NCBI RefSeq assembly: GCF_003604195.1
Contig: NZ_QXGR01000001.1
Coordinates: 310,001 to 374,000, forward strand
DNA length: 64,000 nt
Reading direction: 5' to 3'
Source: Simplicispira lacusdiani
Lineage (GTDB): Bacteria > Pseudomonadota > Gammaproteobacteria > Burkholderiales > Burkholderiaceae_C
Shown here: in pieces, positions 17,718 through 27,572 of the stretch
How the letters are laid out: each line of letters opens with the position of its first letter
How positions within the stretch are numbered: the first letter of the stretch is position 1
Position numbers and translations under genes: made by a program
Notes under the pieces: generated by a model
Told to the model about the DNA's origin: nothing
Database searches by the model: none
Seen by the model: only the letters and a program-made list of their open reading frames with translations

Positions 17718-20700
17718 AGCGCCGCAGGTAGCGCCCCGTGAAGCTGGCTTCCTGGGCCGCCACGTCTTCGGGCGTGCCCTGCGCCACCACGGTGCCGCCA
17801 CCCGCCCCGCCCTCGGGACCCATGTCGATGAGCCAGTCGGCCGTCTTGATAACGTCGAGGTTGTGCTCGATCACGACGATGGTGTTGCCCGCGTCGCGCA
17901 GCTGGTGCAGCACCTTGAGCAGCAGATCGATGTCGGCGAAGTGCAGGCCGGTGGTGGGCTCGTCGAGGATGTAGAGCGTGCGGCCCGTGTCGCGCTTGCT
18001 CAGTTCCTGCGCCAGCTTGACGCGCTGCGCCTCGCCACCCGAGAGCGTGGTGGCGCTCTGGCCCAGGCGGATGTAGGACAGGCCCACGTCCAGCAGCGTC
18101 TGCAGCTTGCGCGCGATGGTCGGCACGTCCTTGAAGAAGGCCGCGGCGTCCTCCACCGTGAGGTCGAGGATCTGCGCGATGTTCTTGCCCTTCCACTGCA
18201 CCTCCAGCGTCTCGCGGTTGTAGCGCTGGCCGTGGCAGATGTCACAGGGCACGTAGACGTCGGGCAGGAAATGCATTTCCACCTTCACCACGCCGTCGCC
18301 CTGGCAGGCCTCGCAGCGGCCGCCCGCCACGTTGAAGGAGAAGCGCCCCGGGCCGTAGCCGCGTTCCTTGGCCGTGTTCACCTCGGCCATCAGCTCGCGG
18401 ATGGGCGTGAACAGGCCGGTGTAGGTGGCCGGGTTGCTGCGCGGCGTGCGGCCGATGGGCGACTGGTCGACGTTGATGACCTTGTCGAAGTACTCGATGC
18501 CCTCGATGGCCTCGTGCGGCGCGGGCTCGTCGTGCGCGCGGTAGATCTGGCGCGCCACGGCGGCGTACAGCGTGTCGTTGACCAGCGTGCTCTTGCCCGA
18601 ACCCGAGACGCCGGTCACGCAGGTGAGCAGGCCCACGGGGAAGTCCACGCTCACGTGCTTCAGGTTGTGGCCGCTGGCGCCGAGCACGCGCAGTGCCTGC
18701 AGCGGGCCCTGGCGCGCCTCGTGCACGGCCATGCGCTCGGCGCGCTTGCGGCTGGCCTCGCTGACCGGGAAGCGCGACTTGGGCTTGGCCTCGGGCGCCG
18801 GGGCCGCCACCGCCGGTAGCCAGGGCGTGCGCCGCGCGGGCACGGGGATGCTGCGCGTGCCCGCGAGGTACTGGCCCGTGAGCGAATCGGGGTGGGCGCG
18901 CACCTCGTCGTAGCCGCCCTGCGCCATCACGCGGCCGCCGTGCACGCCGGCGCCGGGGCCCATGTCGATGATCTGATCGGCCGCGCGCATCATGTCCTCG
19001 TCGTGCTCGACCACGATCACGCTGTTGCCGATGTCGCGCAGGTGCTGCAGCGTGGCGATGAGCCGGTCGTTGTCGCGCTGGTGCAGGCCGATGCTGGGCT
19101 CGTCGAGCACGTACATCACGCCCGTCAGCCCCGAGCCGATCTGGCTGGCCAGGCGGATGCGCTGCGCCTCGCCGCCCGAGAGCGTCTCGGCGCTGCGGTC
19201 CAGGCTCAGGTAGTTCAGGCCCACGTCGTTGAGGAACTGCAGGCGCGTGGCGATCTCGCGCACCACCTTGTCGGCGATTTCGGCCTTGGCGCCCGTGAGC
19301 CGGAGCTGGGCGAACCAGGCGTGCGCCTCGCTCAGCGTGGCGTGGCTCACCTCGTAGATGGCGCGGGCCTGCGCGCCCTCGCCCACCTTCACATGGCGCG
19401 CCTCGCGGCGCAGGCGCGCGCCCGCGCAGTCCGGGCAGGACTGGGTGCTGCGGTAGCGTGCCAGGTCCTCGCGCACCACGGTGGAATCGGTCTCGCGGTA
19501 GCGCCGCGCCATGTTGGGCAGGATGCCCTCGAACGGGTGCTGCTTGACGATGGCCTTGCCCTTCTGGGCGCCGCTGTCGAGGATGTAGCTGAACGCGATG
19601 GCCTCCTCGCCCGAGCCGTGCAGCACGGCGTGGCGCACCGGTTCGGGCAGGTTCTCGAACGGTGCCTCGATGTCGAAGCCATAGTGCCGCGCCAGGCTCT
19701 CCAGCATGGCGAAGTAGTAGGCGTTGCGCCGGTCCCAGCCCTTGATGGCGCCGCTCGCCAGGCTCAGCGACGGAAAGGCCACCACGCGCGCCGCATCGAA
19801 CACCTCGCGCTGGCCCAGGCCGTCGCAGGTGGGGCAGGCGCCCAGCGGCGAGTTGAAGGAGAACAGGCGTGGTTCCAGTTCGCCCAGCGCATAGCTGCAC
19901 ACCGGGCAGGCGAACTTCGCGCTGAACAGATGCTCCTGCCCCGTGTCCATCTCCACGGCCAGCACGCGGCCGCCGGCTTCCTGCCCGCCCACGCGCAGCG
20001 CGGCCTCGAAGCTCTCGGCCAGGCGCTGCTGCAGGTCGGCGCGCACCTTCACGCGGTCGATCACCACGTCGATGTCGTGCTTCTCGGTCTTCTTGAGCGC
20101 CGGGAGATTGCCGTGCTCGTAGATTTGGCCATCGACGCGGAAGCGCACATAGCCCAGCGCCTGCATCTGCGCGAACAGTTCGGTGAATTCACCTTTTTTC
20201 TCGCGCGCCAGCGGGCCGAGGACCATCAGTTTGGTGTCCTCGGGCAGCGCCAGCACGGCGTCCACCATCTGGCTCACGGTCTGCGAGCTCAGCGGCAGGC
20301 CGTGGTCCGGGCAGTAGGGCGTGCCGGCGCGGGCGTAGAGCAGGCGCAGGTAGTCGTGGATCTCGGTCACCGTGCCCACGGTGGAGCGCGGGTTGTGGCT
20401 GGTGGCCTTCTGCTCGATGGAGATGGCGGGCGACAGGCCCTCGATCAGGTCCACATCGGGCTTGTCCAGCCGGCCCAGGAACTGGCGCGCGTAGGCCGAG
20501 AGGCTTTCCACGTAGCGCCGCTGGCCCTCGGCGTAGAGCGTGTCGAACGCCAGACTGGACTTGCCCGAGCCCGACAGCCCGGTGATCACCACGAGCTGGT
20601 TGCGCGGGATGTCCAGGTCGATGTTCTTGAGGTTGTGCGTGCGCGCGCCACGGATGCTGATGCGCGCCTGCTGGCGCAGCACCTCGGCCAGGGGGCGGCC

Positions 20701-20790
20701 CTCGGGGGGCGGGGCATCGGCGGGGGCGGGGCGGGAGGGGGGCAAGGGGTTCACGGCGTGCGCGCGGCGCGTGGAAAGGAAACTCTCCAT
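17710..20790 (-). CDS. uvrA: Excinuclease ABC subunit UvrA
   Basis: A 1026-residue cytoplasmic DNA-damage sensor that loads UvrB in nucleotide excision repair. It has two ABC ATPase modules with Walker [10 protein letters not shown] and GVSGSGKST, and signature motifs [11 protein letters not shown] and [11 protein letters not shown]. Zinc-binding CxxC pairs are present, including CPVC with CPTC and the C-terminal CEAC with CDIC. Compared with most UvrA proteins, about 45 extra residues, rich in Pro and Ala, precede the first conserved strand. The start MESFLSTRR has no clear ribosome site, so the true start could be nearer the domain. I see no clear LexA box in the upstream 190 bp. Confidence 0.97.
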   Translation of the reverse strand: MESFLSTRRAHAVNPLPPSRPAPADAPPPEGRPLAEVLRQQARISIRGARTHNLKNIDLDIPRNQLVVITGLSGSGKSSLAFDTLYAEGQRRYVESLSAYARQFLGRLDKPDVDLIEGLSPAISIEQKATSHNPRSTVGTVTEIHDYLRLLYARAGTPYCPDHGLPLSSQTVSQMVDAVLALPEDTKLMVLGPLAREKKGEFTELFAQMQALGYVRFRVDGQIYEHGNLPALKKTEKHDIDVVIDRVKVRADLQQRLAESFEAALRVGGQEAGGRVLAVEMDTGQEHLFSAKFACPVCSYALGELEPRLFSFNSPLGACPTCDGLGQREVFDAARVVAFPSLSLASGAIKGWDRRNAYYFAMLESLARHYGFDIEAPFENLPEPVRHAVLHGSGEEAIAFSYILDSGAQKGKAIVKQHPFEGILPNMARRYRETDSTVVREDLARYRSTQSCPDCAGARLRREARHVKVGEGAQARAIYEVSHATLSEAHAWFAQLRLTGAKAEIADKVVREIATRLQFLNDVGLNYLSLDRSAETLSGGEAQRIRLASQIGSGLTGVMYVLDEPSIGLHQRDNDRLIATLQHLRDIGNSVIVVEHDEDMMRAADQIIDMGPGAGVHGGRVMAQGGYDEVRAHPDSLTGQYLAGTRSIPVPARRTPWLPAVAAPAPEAKPKSRFPVSEASRKRAERMAVHEARQGPLQALRVLGASGHNLKHVSVDFPVGLLTCVTGVSGSGKSTLVNDTLYAAVARQIYRAHDEPAPHEAIEGIEYFDKVINVDQSPIGRTPRSNPATYTGLFTPIRELMAEVNTAKERGYGPGRFSFNVAGGRCEACQGDGVVKVEMHFLPDVYVPCDICHGQRYNRETLEVQWKGKNIAQILDLTVEDAAAFFKDVPTIARKLQTLLDVGLSYIRLGQSATTLSGGEAQRVKLAQELSKRDTGRTLYILDEPTTGLHFADIDLLLKVLHQLRDAGNTIVVIEHNLDVIKTADWLIDMGPEGGAGGGTVVAQGTPEDVAAQEASFTGRYLRRYL

Positions 20791-20984
20791 GATAGTCAAA
20801 AGGGTTCTCGGGCGTGCGGCAGCCCCTTCGGGCACCGGATCGCGCACAATCAGGGTTTTCACTGCCGCCGAACCTTTTTCTATCGGCCCCGCACCGCGTG
20901 CCCGAGTCCACCGTGTCTTCACCCGCTTCTTCCCCTTCCGCCGTCCCGGGTCCGTCCGGACGGGCGAAAGACCCCGCCACCACC

Positions 20985-22166
20985 ATGACCCCGCTGGAGC
21001 GCCGCTCCAGCGTCAGCCTGGCGCTGATCTTCGCGCTGCGCATGCTGGGGCTGTTCATGGTGCTGCCGGTGTTCGCCCTGGAGGCGCGCCGGTACCCCGG
21101 AGGCGACGACCCGGCGCTGGTCGGCCTGGCCATGGGCATTTACGGGCTCACCCAGGCCGTGCTGCAGCTGCCGTTGGGCATGGCGTCCGACCGCTTCGGG
21201 CGCAAACGCGTCATCGTCATCGGCCTGCTGGTGTTCGCGGCGGGCAGCCTGGCGGCGGCGCTGGCCGACAGCGTCATGGGACTGCTCGTGGGCCGCGCGC
21301 TGCAGGGCGCGGGCGCCGTGTCGGCCGCCGTCACGGCGCTGCTGGCCGACCAGACGCGCGATGGCGTGCGCACCAAGGCCATGGCGCTGGTGGGCATGAG
21401 CATCGGGCTGATGTTCGCCGTGGCCCTGGTGCTGGCTCCATTGCTCACGGCCGCCGTCGGCCTGTCCGGTCTGTTCGGCCTGACCTTCGCCCTGGCGCTG
21501 GGGGGCATCGCGCTGGTGCTGTGGGTGGTGCCGCCCGAGCCGGAACGCCATGCGGGCGAATCCGGAGGCCGCCTGGCCGATGTGTGGCGCCATGCCGACC
21601 TGCTGCGCCTGAACCTCGGTGTGTTCGCGCTGCACACGGTGCAGATGGCCATGTGGGTGGCCGTGCCGGCCATGCTGGTGCAGGCTGGACTGGCCAAGGG
21701 CCTGCACTGGCAGGTGTATCTGCCCGCGCTGGTGTTGTCTGTCCTGGCCATGGGGGGGCTGTTCGCCATGGAGCGGCGCGGACGCCTGCGCGGGGCACTG
21801 TTGTTGTCCATCGCCCTGATCGTGGCGGTGCAGGCCGCGCTGGCGCTGCTGGCGGCCAGCGAGGCACAGCCCTCTGTCCTGTGGCTGGGCGCGCTGCTGT
21901 TTGTCTTCTTCTGTGGGTTCAACATGCTGGAGGCTACCCAGCCCAGCCTGGTTTCGCGCATGGCGCCAGCCGCCTTGCGCGGCGCGGCCCTGGGGGCCTA
22001 CAACACGTTGCAGTCGCTGGGCCTGTTTGCTGGCGGCGCCCTGGGCGGCGCGCTGGCCCAATGGGCGGGCACGGGCGGTCTGTTCGCCGCCACCACCCTG
22101 CTGGCGGTCCTGTGGCTGTGGATCACCTGGCCGTTGCGGCCGGTGGGGCGCGGCGGCGGACACTGA
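20985..22166 (+). CDS. MFS transporter
   Basis: A 393-residue inner-membrane protein with 12 predicted helices. The motif A-like loop [12 protein letters not shown] lies between helices 2 and 3 (about residues 64-75), as in drug:H+ antiporters. The substrate is unknown. The gene is divergent from uvrA and upstream of ssb, an order I know from Comamonadaceae. The start at MTPLERRSS was chosen because the conserved fold begins there; a GTG about 75 bases earlier would add a Ser/Pro-rich leader and cannot be excluded. Confidence 0.88.
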   Translation: MTPLERRSSVSLALIFALRMLGLFMVLPVFALEARRYPGGDDPALVGLAMGIYGLTQAVLQLPLGMASDRFGRKRVIVIGLLVFAAGSLAAALADSVMGLLVGRALQGAGAVSAAVTALLADQTRDGVRTKAMALVGMSIGLMFAVALVLAPLLTAAVGLSGLFGLTFALALGGIALVLWVVPPEPERHAGESGGRLADVWRHADLLRLNLGVFALHTVQMAMWVAVPAMLVQAGLAKGLHWQVYLPALVLSVLAMGGLFAMERRGRLRGALLLSIALIVAVQAALALLAASEAQPSVLWLGALLFVFFCGFNMLEATQPSLVSRMAPAALRGAALGAYNTLQSLGLFAGGALGGALAQWAGTGGLFAATTLLAVLWLWITWPLRPVGRGGGH

Positions 22167-22345
22167 GAACGGTGGGGGTCCCCTCCCACGCAACCGCTTC
22201 TCGGCATTTTTTGGCGCCGCCCGCGCCAGTGGCGCGCCGGGCCGCTATGCTGCACACCTGCGGCCTCGGAGGGGGGCCGTTTCATTCGCTCATCTGGCCC
22301 GGAATCCTCCCCCTTGCTGTCCGGGCTATTGCAAAGGATTTTTTT

Positions 22346-22894
22346 ATGGCATCCGTGAACAAAGTGATCCTCGTCGGCAACCTGGGCCGCGACCCCGAGA
22401 TGCGCTCCTTCCCCAGCGGGGACCAGGTGGCCAACGTGACCATCGCCACCACCGACCGCTGGCGTGACAAGAACACCGGCGAGAACAAGGAAGCCACCGA
22501 GTGGCACCGCGTGGTGTTCAACGGCCGCCTGGCCGAAATCGTGGGCCAGTACCTGCGCAAGGGCTCGCAGGTCTACGTGGAAGGCTCGCTGCGCACGCGC
22601 AAGTGGACCGACCAGTCTGGCGTGGAGAAGTTCACCACGGAAATCCGTGCCGACACCATGCAGATGCTGGGCAGCCGCCAGGGCATGGGTGGCGGCCAGG
22701 GCGGCGGCTATGACGAAGGCGGCTACGGTGGCGGCGATGCCGGCGGGTACGACCAGGCGCCTGCGCGCCGCGCCGCCCCGCCCCAGCGCCCCGCGGCTCC
22801 GCCGCAGCGCCCGGCCCCGGCGCCCGCCCCCATGGCCCAGGCGCCGCGCGCGGCCTCGGGCTTCGACGACATGGACGACGATATTCCGTTCTGA
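22346..22894 (+). CDS. ssb: Single-stranded DNA-binding protein
   Basis: A 182-residue protein. The N-terminal OB fold (about 1-110) begins [15 protein letters not shown] Gly-, Pro- and Ala-rich linker follows, then the acidic C-terminal tip DDDIPF that recruits replication and repair proteins. AAGGA lies eight bases before the ATG. The linker contains repeated [10 protein letters not shown] units. It is placed after the MFS gene with its own 180-bp upstream region; no LexA site was recognised there. Confidence 0.97.
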   Translation: MASVNKVILVGNLGRDPEMRSFPSGDQVANVTIATTDRWRDKNTGENKEATEWHRVVFNGRLAEIVGQYLRKGSQVYVEGSLRTRKWTDQSGVEKFTTEIRADTMQMLGSRQGMGGGQGGGYDEGGYGGGDAGGYDQAPARRAAPPQRPAAPPQRPAPAPAPMAQAPRAASGFDDMDDDIPF

Positions 22895-22917
22895 AGCCCG
22901 CTATCGCGGGACGACCT

Positions 22918-23748
22918 TCAGCGCGTCAGCCAGCGGCGCGCGGCGAAGCTGCAAGCGTCCACCAGCGCCACCAGCAGCAGCATGGCGGCCAGCACCGTGG
23001 CCGTCTTGGGCATGTGGAACAGGCCCATGTGGAAGGCCAGCAGCTGGCCCAGGCCGCCGGCCCCCACGATGCCCAGCACGGTGGCCGCGCGGATGTTGTT
23101 CTCCCAGCGGTACAGCGTGTAGCTCAGGAGCTGCGGCAGCGCCTGCGGCAGCAGCGCGTACAGGAAGACCCGGTTCGGGGCCACGCCCTGCGCGCGCAAG
23201 GCCTGCGCGGGGCCGGGGGGTACGTTTTCCAGGGCTTCGGCGAACAGGCGGCCGAGCACGCCCGAGGTGTGCACGGCCAGGGCCAGGGTGCCGGCGAAGG
23301 GCCCCAGCCCGGCCGAGATCAGCAGCAGGGCGGCCCACACTACTTCCGGCACGGAGCGCAGCGCATTGAGCACCAGGCGGGTCGGTGTGCGCAGCCAGGC
23401 CCGGCCATCGCTGCCCAGGCGGCTGGCGGGCAGCGCGATGAGCAGCCCGCCCACGGCGGCCAGCAGGGTGCCCAGGGCCGACATGGCCAAGGTCTCCCAG
23501 GTGGCCCTGGCGACCTTGTCGAGGAAGCTTGGCGAGAGGTCGGGCGGGAAGAACTCGCCCAGGAAGCGCGCCATGCGCTGGGCCGAATCCAGCGACAGGA
23601 ACTGCGCCCACTGCAGGTCCAGCGAGCCGAAGCTCGCCAGCACCAGGGCCAGCAGGGCCAGGGTGAACCAGGCGGCCTTGCGGCGTGCCGCCAGCAGGTG
23701 CGTGGGCCGGGGCAGGGCCGGGGTCGGGGGGATGGATGGCCGCGCCAT
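22918..23748 (-). CDS. phnE: PhnE-type ABC transporter permease (second)
   Basis: A 276-residue inner-membrane permease with six predicted helices and the cytoplasmic EAA-like loop (about 180-210) containing ALRAQGVAPNRVFLYALLPQ. It belongs to the phosphonate/phosphite family (PhnE/PtxC). It is a paralogue of the permease gene four bases upstream, so the transporter probably uses a heterodimer. The substrate depends on the binding protein at the head of the cluster. No C-P lyase, phosphite dehydrogenase or selenoprotein gene is present in the window. Confidence 0.88.
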   Translation of the reverse strand: MARPSIPPTPALPRPTHLLAARRKAAWFTLALLALVLASFGSLDLQWAQFLSLDSAQRMARFLGEFFPPDLSPSFLDKVARATWETLAMSALGTLLAAVGGLLIALPASRLGSDGRAWLRTPTRLVLNALRSVPEVVWAALLLISAGLGPFAGTLALAVHTSGVLGRLFAEALENVPPGPAQALRAQGVAPNRVFLYALLPQALPQLLSYTLYRWENNIRAATVLGIVGAGGLGQLLAFHMGLFHMPKTATVLAAMLLLVALVDACSFAARRWLTR

Positions 23749-23752
23749 GGTC

Positions 23753-24586
23753 CTAGCCCAATGCCTTGCGCAGCCAAGCGCTGGTGCGGTCGGCCAGCGC
23801 CACCAGCGCCATGAACACCAGCAGCATGCTGGCGACCTCGCCGCCGTTGAACATCTTCATCGCGTTGTCGAGCTGCTGCCCCAGGCCGCCCGCGCCCACG
23901 AAACCCAGCACCACGGACGAGCGCACGGCGCATTCCCAGCGGTAGACGGTGTAGGAGGTCAGCTCGGCCGCGCTGGTTGGCAGTAGGCCGTGGGCGAAGC
24001 CCTGCAGGCGGCCGGCGCCGTTGCGCAGCAGGGTTTCGGTGGCGTGGGTGTCGCCGCTTTCCAGGATTTCGCCATACACCTTGCCCAGCATGCCGCCGTA
24101 GGTCAGGGCGATGGCCAGCACGCCGGCCGTCGGTCCCAGCCCCACCACGCGCACGAACACCAGCGCCCACACCAGTTCCGGGATGCTGCGCAGCACCACC
24201 AGCAGCCAGCGCACCGCCTGGCGCAGCAGGGATGGCCCCGTGGCCATGCGGCCCGACAGGGCCGAGAGCGAGAGCACGCGCGTGGACAGCAGCGTGAGCG
24301 GGATGGCGACGGCCAGCGCCAGCGCCACGCCGGCGGTGGCCATGGCCACGGTGCGCCAGGTTTCCCGCGCCACCAGGGCCAGGAATTCGTCGTCCAGCGC
24401 CAGCGGCCAGAAGCTGCCGAGAAAATGGCCGCTGACCCGCAGGTTCTGCGGCTCGAACAGCACCCAGGGGCGGAATTCTGTGGCCACGCCCAGCGGCCAC
24501 AGCAGCACCAGCAGCGCCAGCGCGCCGCCCAGTCGGCCCCGCCAGGCCGGGTCGCGGGCCGGGGGCGGAACGTGCGTCAGCGGCAT
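23753..24586 (-). CDS. phnE: PhnE-type ABC transporter permease (first)
   Basis: A 277-residue permease with six predicted helices and a C-terminal GFVGAGGLGQQLD motif typical of this family. It overlaps the ATPase gene by 10 bases and is separated from the second permease by four, so all are co-translated. It diverges strongly from its neighbour apart from the loop and the VGAGGLGQ motif, arguing for an old duplication. Confidence 0.88.
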   Translation of the reverse strand: MPLTHVPPPARDPAWRGRLGGALALLVLLWPLGVATEFRPWVLFEPQNLRVSGHFLGSFWPLALDDEFLALVARETWRTVAMATAGVALALAVAIPLTLLSTRVLSLSALSGRMATGPSLLRQAVRWLLVVLRSIPELVWALVFVRVVGLGPTAGVLAIALTYGGMLGKVYGEILESGDTHATETLLRNGAGRLQGFAHGLLPTSAAELTSYTVYRWECAVRSSVVLGFVGAGGLGQQLDNAMKMFNGGEVASMLLVFMALVALADRTSAWLRKALG

Positions 24587-25410
24587 TGCAGGGCCACCGG
24601 GGCCGGGGGGTCGGGGAGGTCGGCCGTGCTGTCCGGTGCATCGCCGCGCAGCTCATGCTCGAACCGGTCGTAGAGGTGTGCCAGCCGCTCGGGCGTCACT
24701 GCGGCGGCGGGCAGGTCGAACACCACCGTGCCTTCGCGCAGGCCGATGATGCGCGGGAAATGCGCCAGCGCCATGTCCACCTGGTGCAGCGTGCTCACCA
24801 GGGTGATGCCTTGCGCGTGCGCGTGGTCCGTCAGCGTGGCCAGGGCCTGCCGGGCGTGCGTGGGGTCGAGCGCGGACAGGGGTTCGTCCACCAGCCACAG
24901 CCGGGCCGGTGCCAGCAGCGCCCGCGCCAGGCCCACGCGCTGGCGCTCGCCGCCGGAGAGGCGGTCCACGCGGTCGAACAGCTTGTCGCCGAGGCCAAAG
25001 CGTTCCAGTGCCGCGTGGGCCGCGGGAATGTTGTCCGGGTAGACCAGCGAGCGCAGGCTGGCCCACAGGCCCATGGCGGGCAGGCGCCCCGCCAGCACGG
25101 CGGTGACCACGCGCTGGCGCGGTGGCAAGGGCGGCACCTGCGGTGCCAGAAACAGGCGGCCGCGCAGTTGCTGCAACGCGGCGCGTGGCAGGTCCCAGGG
25201 GGCCTGGCCGCCGAGCCGCAGCTGGCCGTCCGACGGCGGGAGCGCGCAGGCCATGACCTGGAGCAGCGTGGTCTTGCCCGCACCCGAGGGGCCGATCACG
25301 GCCACCTGCTCGCACGCGCCGATGCGCAGGCCCACGGCGCGCAGCGCCGGTGCCGCGTCCGCGCGGGCGGCCGGGTGGCGGGCGGAAATGCCCTGCAGTT
25401 CGATGTCCAC
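24577..25410 (-). CDS. phnC: PhnC-type ABC transporter ATP-binding protein
   Basis: A 277-residue ATPase. Walker A is GPSGAGKTT (near residue 40), the signature LSGGERQRVGLARAL (near 150), Walker B LWLVDEPLSALD and an H-loop STLHQVD. It powers the importer formed with the two PhnE-type permeases. It overlaps the first permease gene by 10 bases. The last 40 residues form an acidic, Pro-rich extension not needed for the ATPase fold. Confidence 0.9.
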   Translation of the reverse strand: MDIELQGISARHPAARADAAPALRAVGLRIGACEQVAVIGPSGAGKTTLLQVMACALPPSDGQLRLGGQAPWDLPRAALQQLRGRLFLAPQVPPLPPRQRVVTAVLAGRLPAMGLWASLRSLVYPDNIPAAHAALERFGLGDKLFDRVDRLSGGERQRVGLARALLAPARLWLVDEPLSALDPTHARQALATLTDHAHAQGITLVSTLHQVDMALAHFPRIIGLREGTVVFDLPAAAVTPERLAHLYDRFEHELRGDAPDSTADLPDPPAPVALQCR

Positions 25411-25444
25411 GCCGGACGCTCCGGTGCTCTCAGGTCGTGAACCG

Positions 25445-26308
25445 TCAGAGCAGTTCGGCGCTGCGCGCGGCGGCCTCGATGCCCTTGTAGTTCTCGGCCT
25501 TGGTCGGCACGAAGCGGGTGGCGCGCTGCAGTTCCAGGATGCTCTTGCCCTCGGGCGTGGACGGGTTCAGCGCCAGCAGCGCCTGGGCGAGCTTGTCGCG
25601 CAGGGCGGCGGGCATGTCGGCGTGCACCGACCAGTTGTAGTCGTAGTACGGCGGCGTGGTGTAGATGACGCGCACCTTCGCCGTGTCCACCTTCTTGTCG
25701 GCCACGAACTTTTCCCACACCGAGATGTTGAGCGCCCCGCCCTGCACCTTGCCCGATGCCACGGCCGCGATCGTGGCGTCGTGCGCGCCGCTGTAGGCCA
25801 CGCGCCGGAAGTCCTTGTCCGGGTGGATGCCGGCCTGCAGCAGGAAGCTGCGCGGCATCAGGTGGCCCGAGGTGCTGCTTTGCGAGCCGAAGCTCACGTC
25901 CTTGCCCTTGAGGTCGTTCAGCGACTGGACGGCCGGGTCGGCGGAGATGAACACCGAGCGGAACTTCGTGTCCTCCTCGCGCTGCACCAGCGGAATGACC
26001 TTGCCGCCCGAGCGCGCGCTGGCCTGCACGAAGGTGAAGCCGCCGAACCAGGCCAGGTCCACCTTGCGGTTCACCAGCGCCTCCACCGAGGCCGCGTAGT
26101 CGGTGACGGGGGTGTACTCCACCTTCACGCCGAGCTGCGCCTCCAGGTACTTCATCAAGGGCGCGGCCTTGCGCGCCAGTTCGGTCGGCGACTCGTCGGG
26201 AATCGCGGTCACGCGCAGAACCTGCTGGGCGTGGCCCAGGGGGGCCAGGCACAGCAGGGTGCAGGCGATCAGGGCGCGCCGTGCGCGCGAGGTGGCAGGC
26301 TGGTTCAT
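25445..26308 (-). CDS. Phosphonate/selenate-type ABC transporter substrate-binding protein
   Basis: A 287-residue periplasmic protein with a Sec signal peptide (cleavage likely after GHA, near residue 27) and a PhnD-like fold. The segment PVTDYAASVEALVNRKVDLAW and the following FGGFTFVQA fit the PhnD superfamily, in particular the branch annotated as putative selenate-binding. Phosphonate, phosphite or an oxyanion are therefore all possible ligands. It heads a four-gene import operon. An R1 copy lies between it and mnmA. Confidence 0.86.
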   Translation of the reverse strand: MNQPATSRARRALIACTLLCLAPLGHAQQVLRVTAIPDESPTELARKAAPLMKYLEAQLGVKVEYTPVTDYAASVEALVNRKVDLAWFGGFTFVQASARSGGKVIPLVQREEDTKFRSVFISADPAVQSLNDLKGKDVSFGSQSSTSGHLMPRSFLLQAGIHPDKDFRRVAYSGAHDATIAAVASGKVQGGALNISVWEKFVADKKVDTAKVRVIYTTPPYYDYNWSVHADMPAALRDKLAQALLALNPSTPEGKSILELQRATRFVPTKAENYKGIEAAARSAELL

Positions 26309-26340
26309 GGGCTTCCGTGGGTGAGGGGGTTGATTGCTAT

Positions 26341-26396
26341 CAATAAAATAGCTTATGGCGCCTGTCTGGCGTGCGCCACAGGCTATTTTCTTTCAA
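26341..26396 (+). repeat. R1 dispersed repeat, copy 4
   Basis: The segment aaaatagcttatggcgcc, spacer, gtgcgccacaggc and attttctttcaa. It lies between mnmA and the binding-protein gene. The mnmA TGA starts two bases after its edge. Confidence 0.75.
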
Positions 26397-26397
26397 T

Positions 26398-27516
26398 TCA
26401 CGCGGCGGGATCGACCGCCGAGATCACCCCGCCCCCCAGGCACACCTCGCCGTCGTAGAGCACGGCGCTCTGGCCCGGCGTGACGGCCCATTGCGCCTCG
26501 GGGAAGTGCAGGCGGAAGGTGCTGGCGTCGGCGCCTTCCACGGTGCAGGCGGCATCCTGCTGGCGGTAGCGCGTCTTGGCCGCGTAGGCGCCGGGCGCGG
26601 GCGGGTGGCCGGCCGTCCAGCTCGCGTCCTGCGCGTCGAGCCGGTGCGACAGCAGCCAGGGGTGGTCGTGCCCCTGCACCACGCGGAGCAGATTTTTTTC
26701 CAGGTCCTTGCGCGCCACGAACCAGGGCTCGTGCGCGCCGCCGCCGCGCTGCGCGCCTTTCTCCTTCAACCCGCCGATGCCCAGGCCCTGGCGCTGGCCC
26801 AGGGTGTAGAACGACAGGCCCACATGCTGGCCCAGTTTGCGTCCCCGGTCGTCCAGGATGGGGCCGGGTGCGTGGCTGATGTAGCGGTTGAGGAATTCGC
26901 GGAACGGCCGCTCGCCGATGAAGCAGATGCCGGTCGAATCTTTTTTCTTCGCGTTGGGCAGCCCGATCTCGGCGGCGATGCGGCGCACCTCGGTCTTGTG
27001 CAACTCGCCCACGGGGAACAGCGTTTTCGAGAGCTGGGCCTGGTTCAGGCGGTGCAGAAAGTAGCTCTGGTCCTTGGACGGGTCCAGGCCCTTGAGCAGC
27101 TCGAACAGGCCGGTCGTGGCGTTCTGGCGCACGCGCGCGTAGTGGCCGGTGGCGATCTTCTCGGCGCCCAGGCGCATGGCGTGGTCGAGAAAGGCCTTGA
27201 ACTTGATCTCGGCGTTGCACAGCACATCGGGGTTGGGCGTGCGACCGGCCTGGTACTCGCGCAGGAATTCGGCGAACACGCGGTCCTTGTACTCGGCGGC
27301 GAAGTTGACGTGCTCGATCTCGATGCCGATCACGTCGGCCACGGCGGCGGCATCCACGAAGTCGACGTTGGACGAGCAGTATTCGCTGTCGTCGTCATCT
27401 TCCCAGTTCTTCATGAAGATGCCGACCACCTCGTGGCCCTGTTGCTTGAGAAGGTAGGCGGTGACGGCGGAGTCCACCCCGCCGCTCAGGCCCACCACGA
27501 CGCGGTGCTTGTTCAT
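26398..27516 (-). CDS. mnmA: tRNA-specific 2-thiouridylase MnmA
   Basis: A 372-residue cytoplasmic enzyme that puts sulfur on U34 of Lys, Glu and Gln tRNAs. The PP-loop motif [10 protein letters not shown] is at residues 9-18. The catalytic cysteines are in [12 protein letters not shown] (near 108) and [10 protein letters not shown] (near 208). Length and domain order (PP-loop, central, C-terminal beta-barrel) agree with the family. The following reverse-strand import operon is probably separate, as an R1 repeat lies between. Confidence 0.97.
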   Translation of the reverse strand: MNKHRVVVGLSGGVDSAVTAYLLKQQGHEVVGIFMKNWEDDDDSEYCSSNVDFVDAAAVADVIGIEIEHVNFAAEYKDRVFAEFLREYQAGRTPNPDVLCNAEIKFKAFLDHAMRLGAEKIATGHYARVRQNATTGLFELLKGLDPSKDQSYFLHRLNQAQLSKTLFPVGELHKTEVRRIAAEIGLPNAKKKDSTGICFIGERPFREFLNRYISHAPGPILDDRGRKLGQHVGLSFYTLGQRQGLGIGGLKEKGAQRGGGAHEPWFVARKDLEKNLLRVVQGHDHPWLLSHRLDAQDASWTAGHPPAPGAYAAKTRYRQQDAACTVEGADASTFRLHFPEAQWAVTPGQSAVLYDGEVCLGGGVISAVDPAA

Positions 27517-27572
27517 GGGCTCAATTATCCTGCCCCGGCGCGTTTACGATGCCGTCCAAGGAGACAACAACC

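Noticed and set aside
18892..20988. Long open frame antisense to uvrA
   Set aside because: Its composition (Ala, His, Arg, Gln, Gly rich) is that of a GC-rich shadow frame and it has no family features; uvrA on the other strand is certain.
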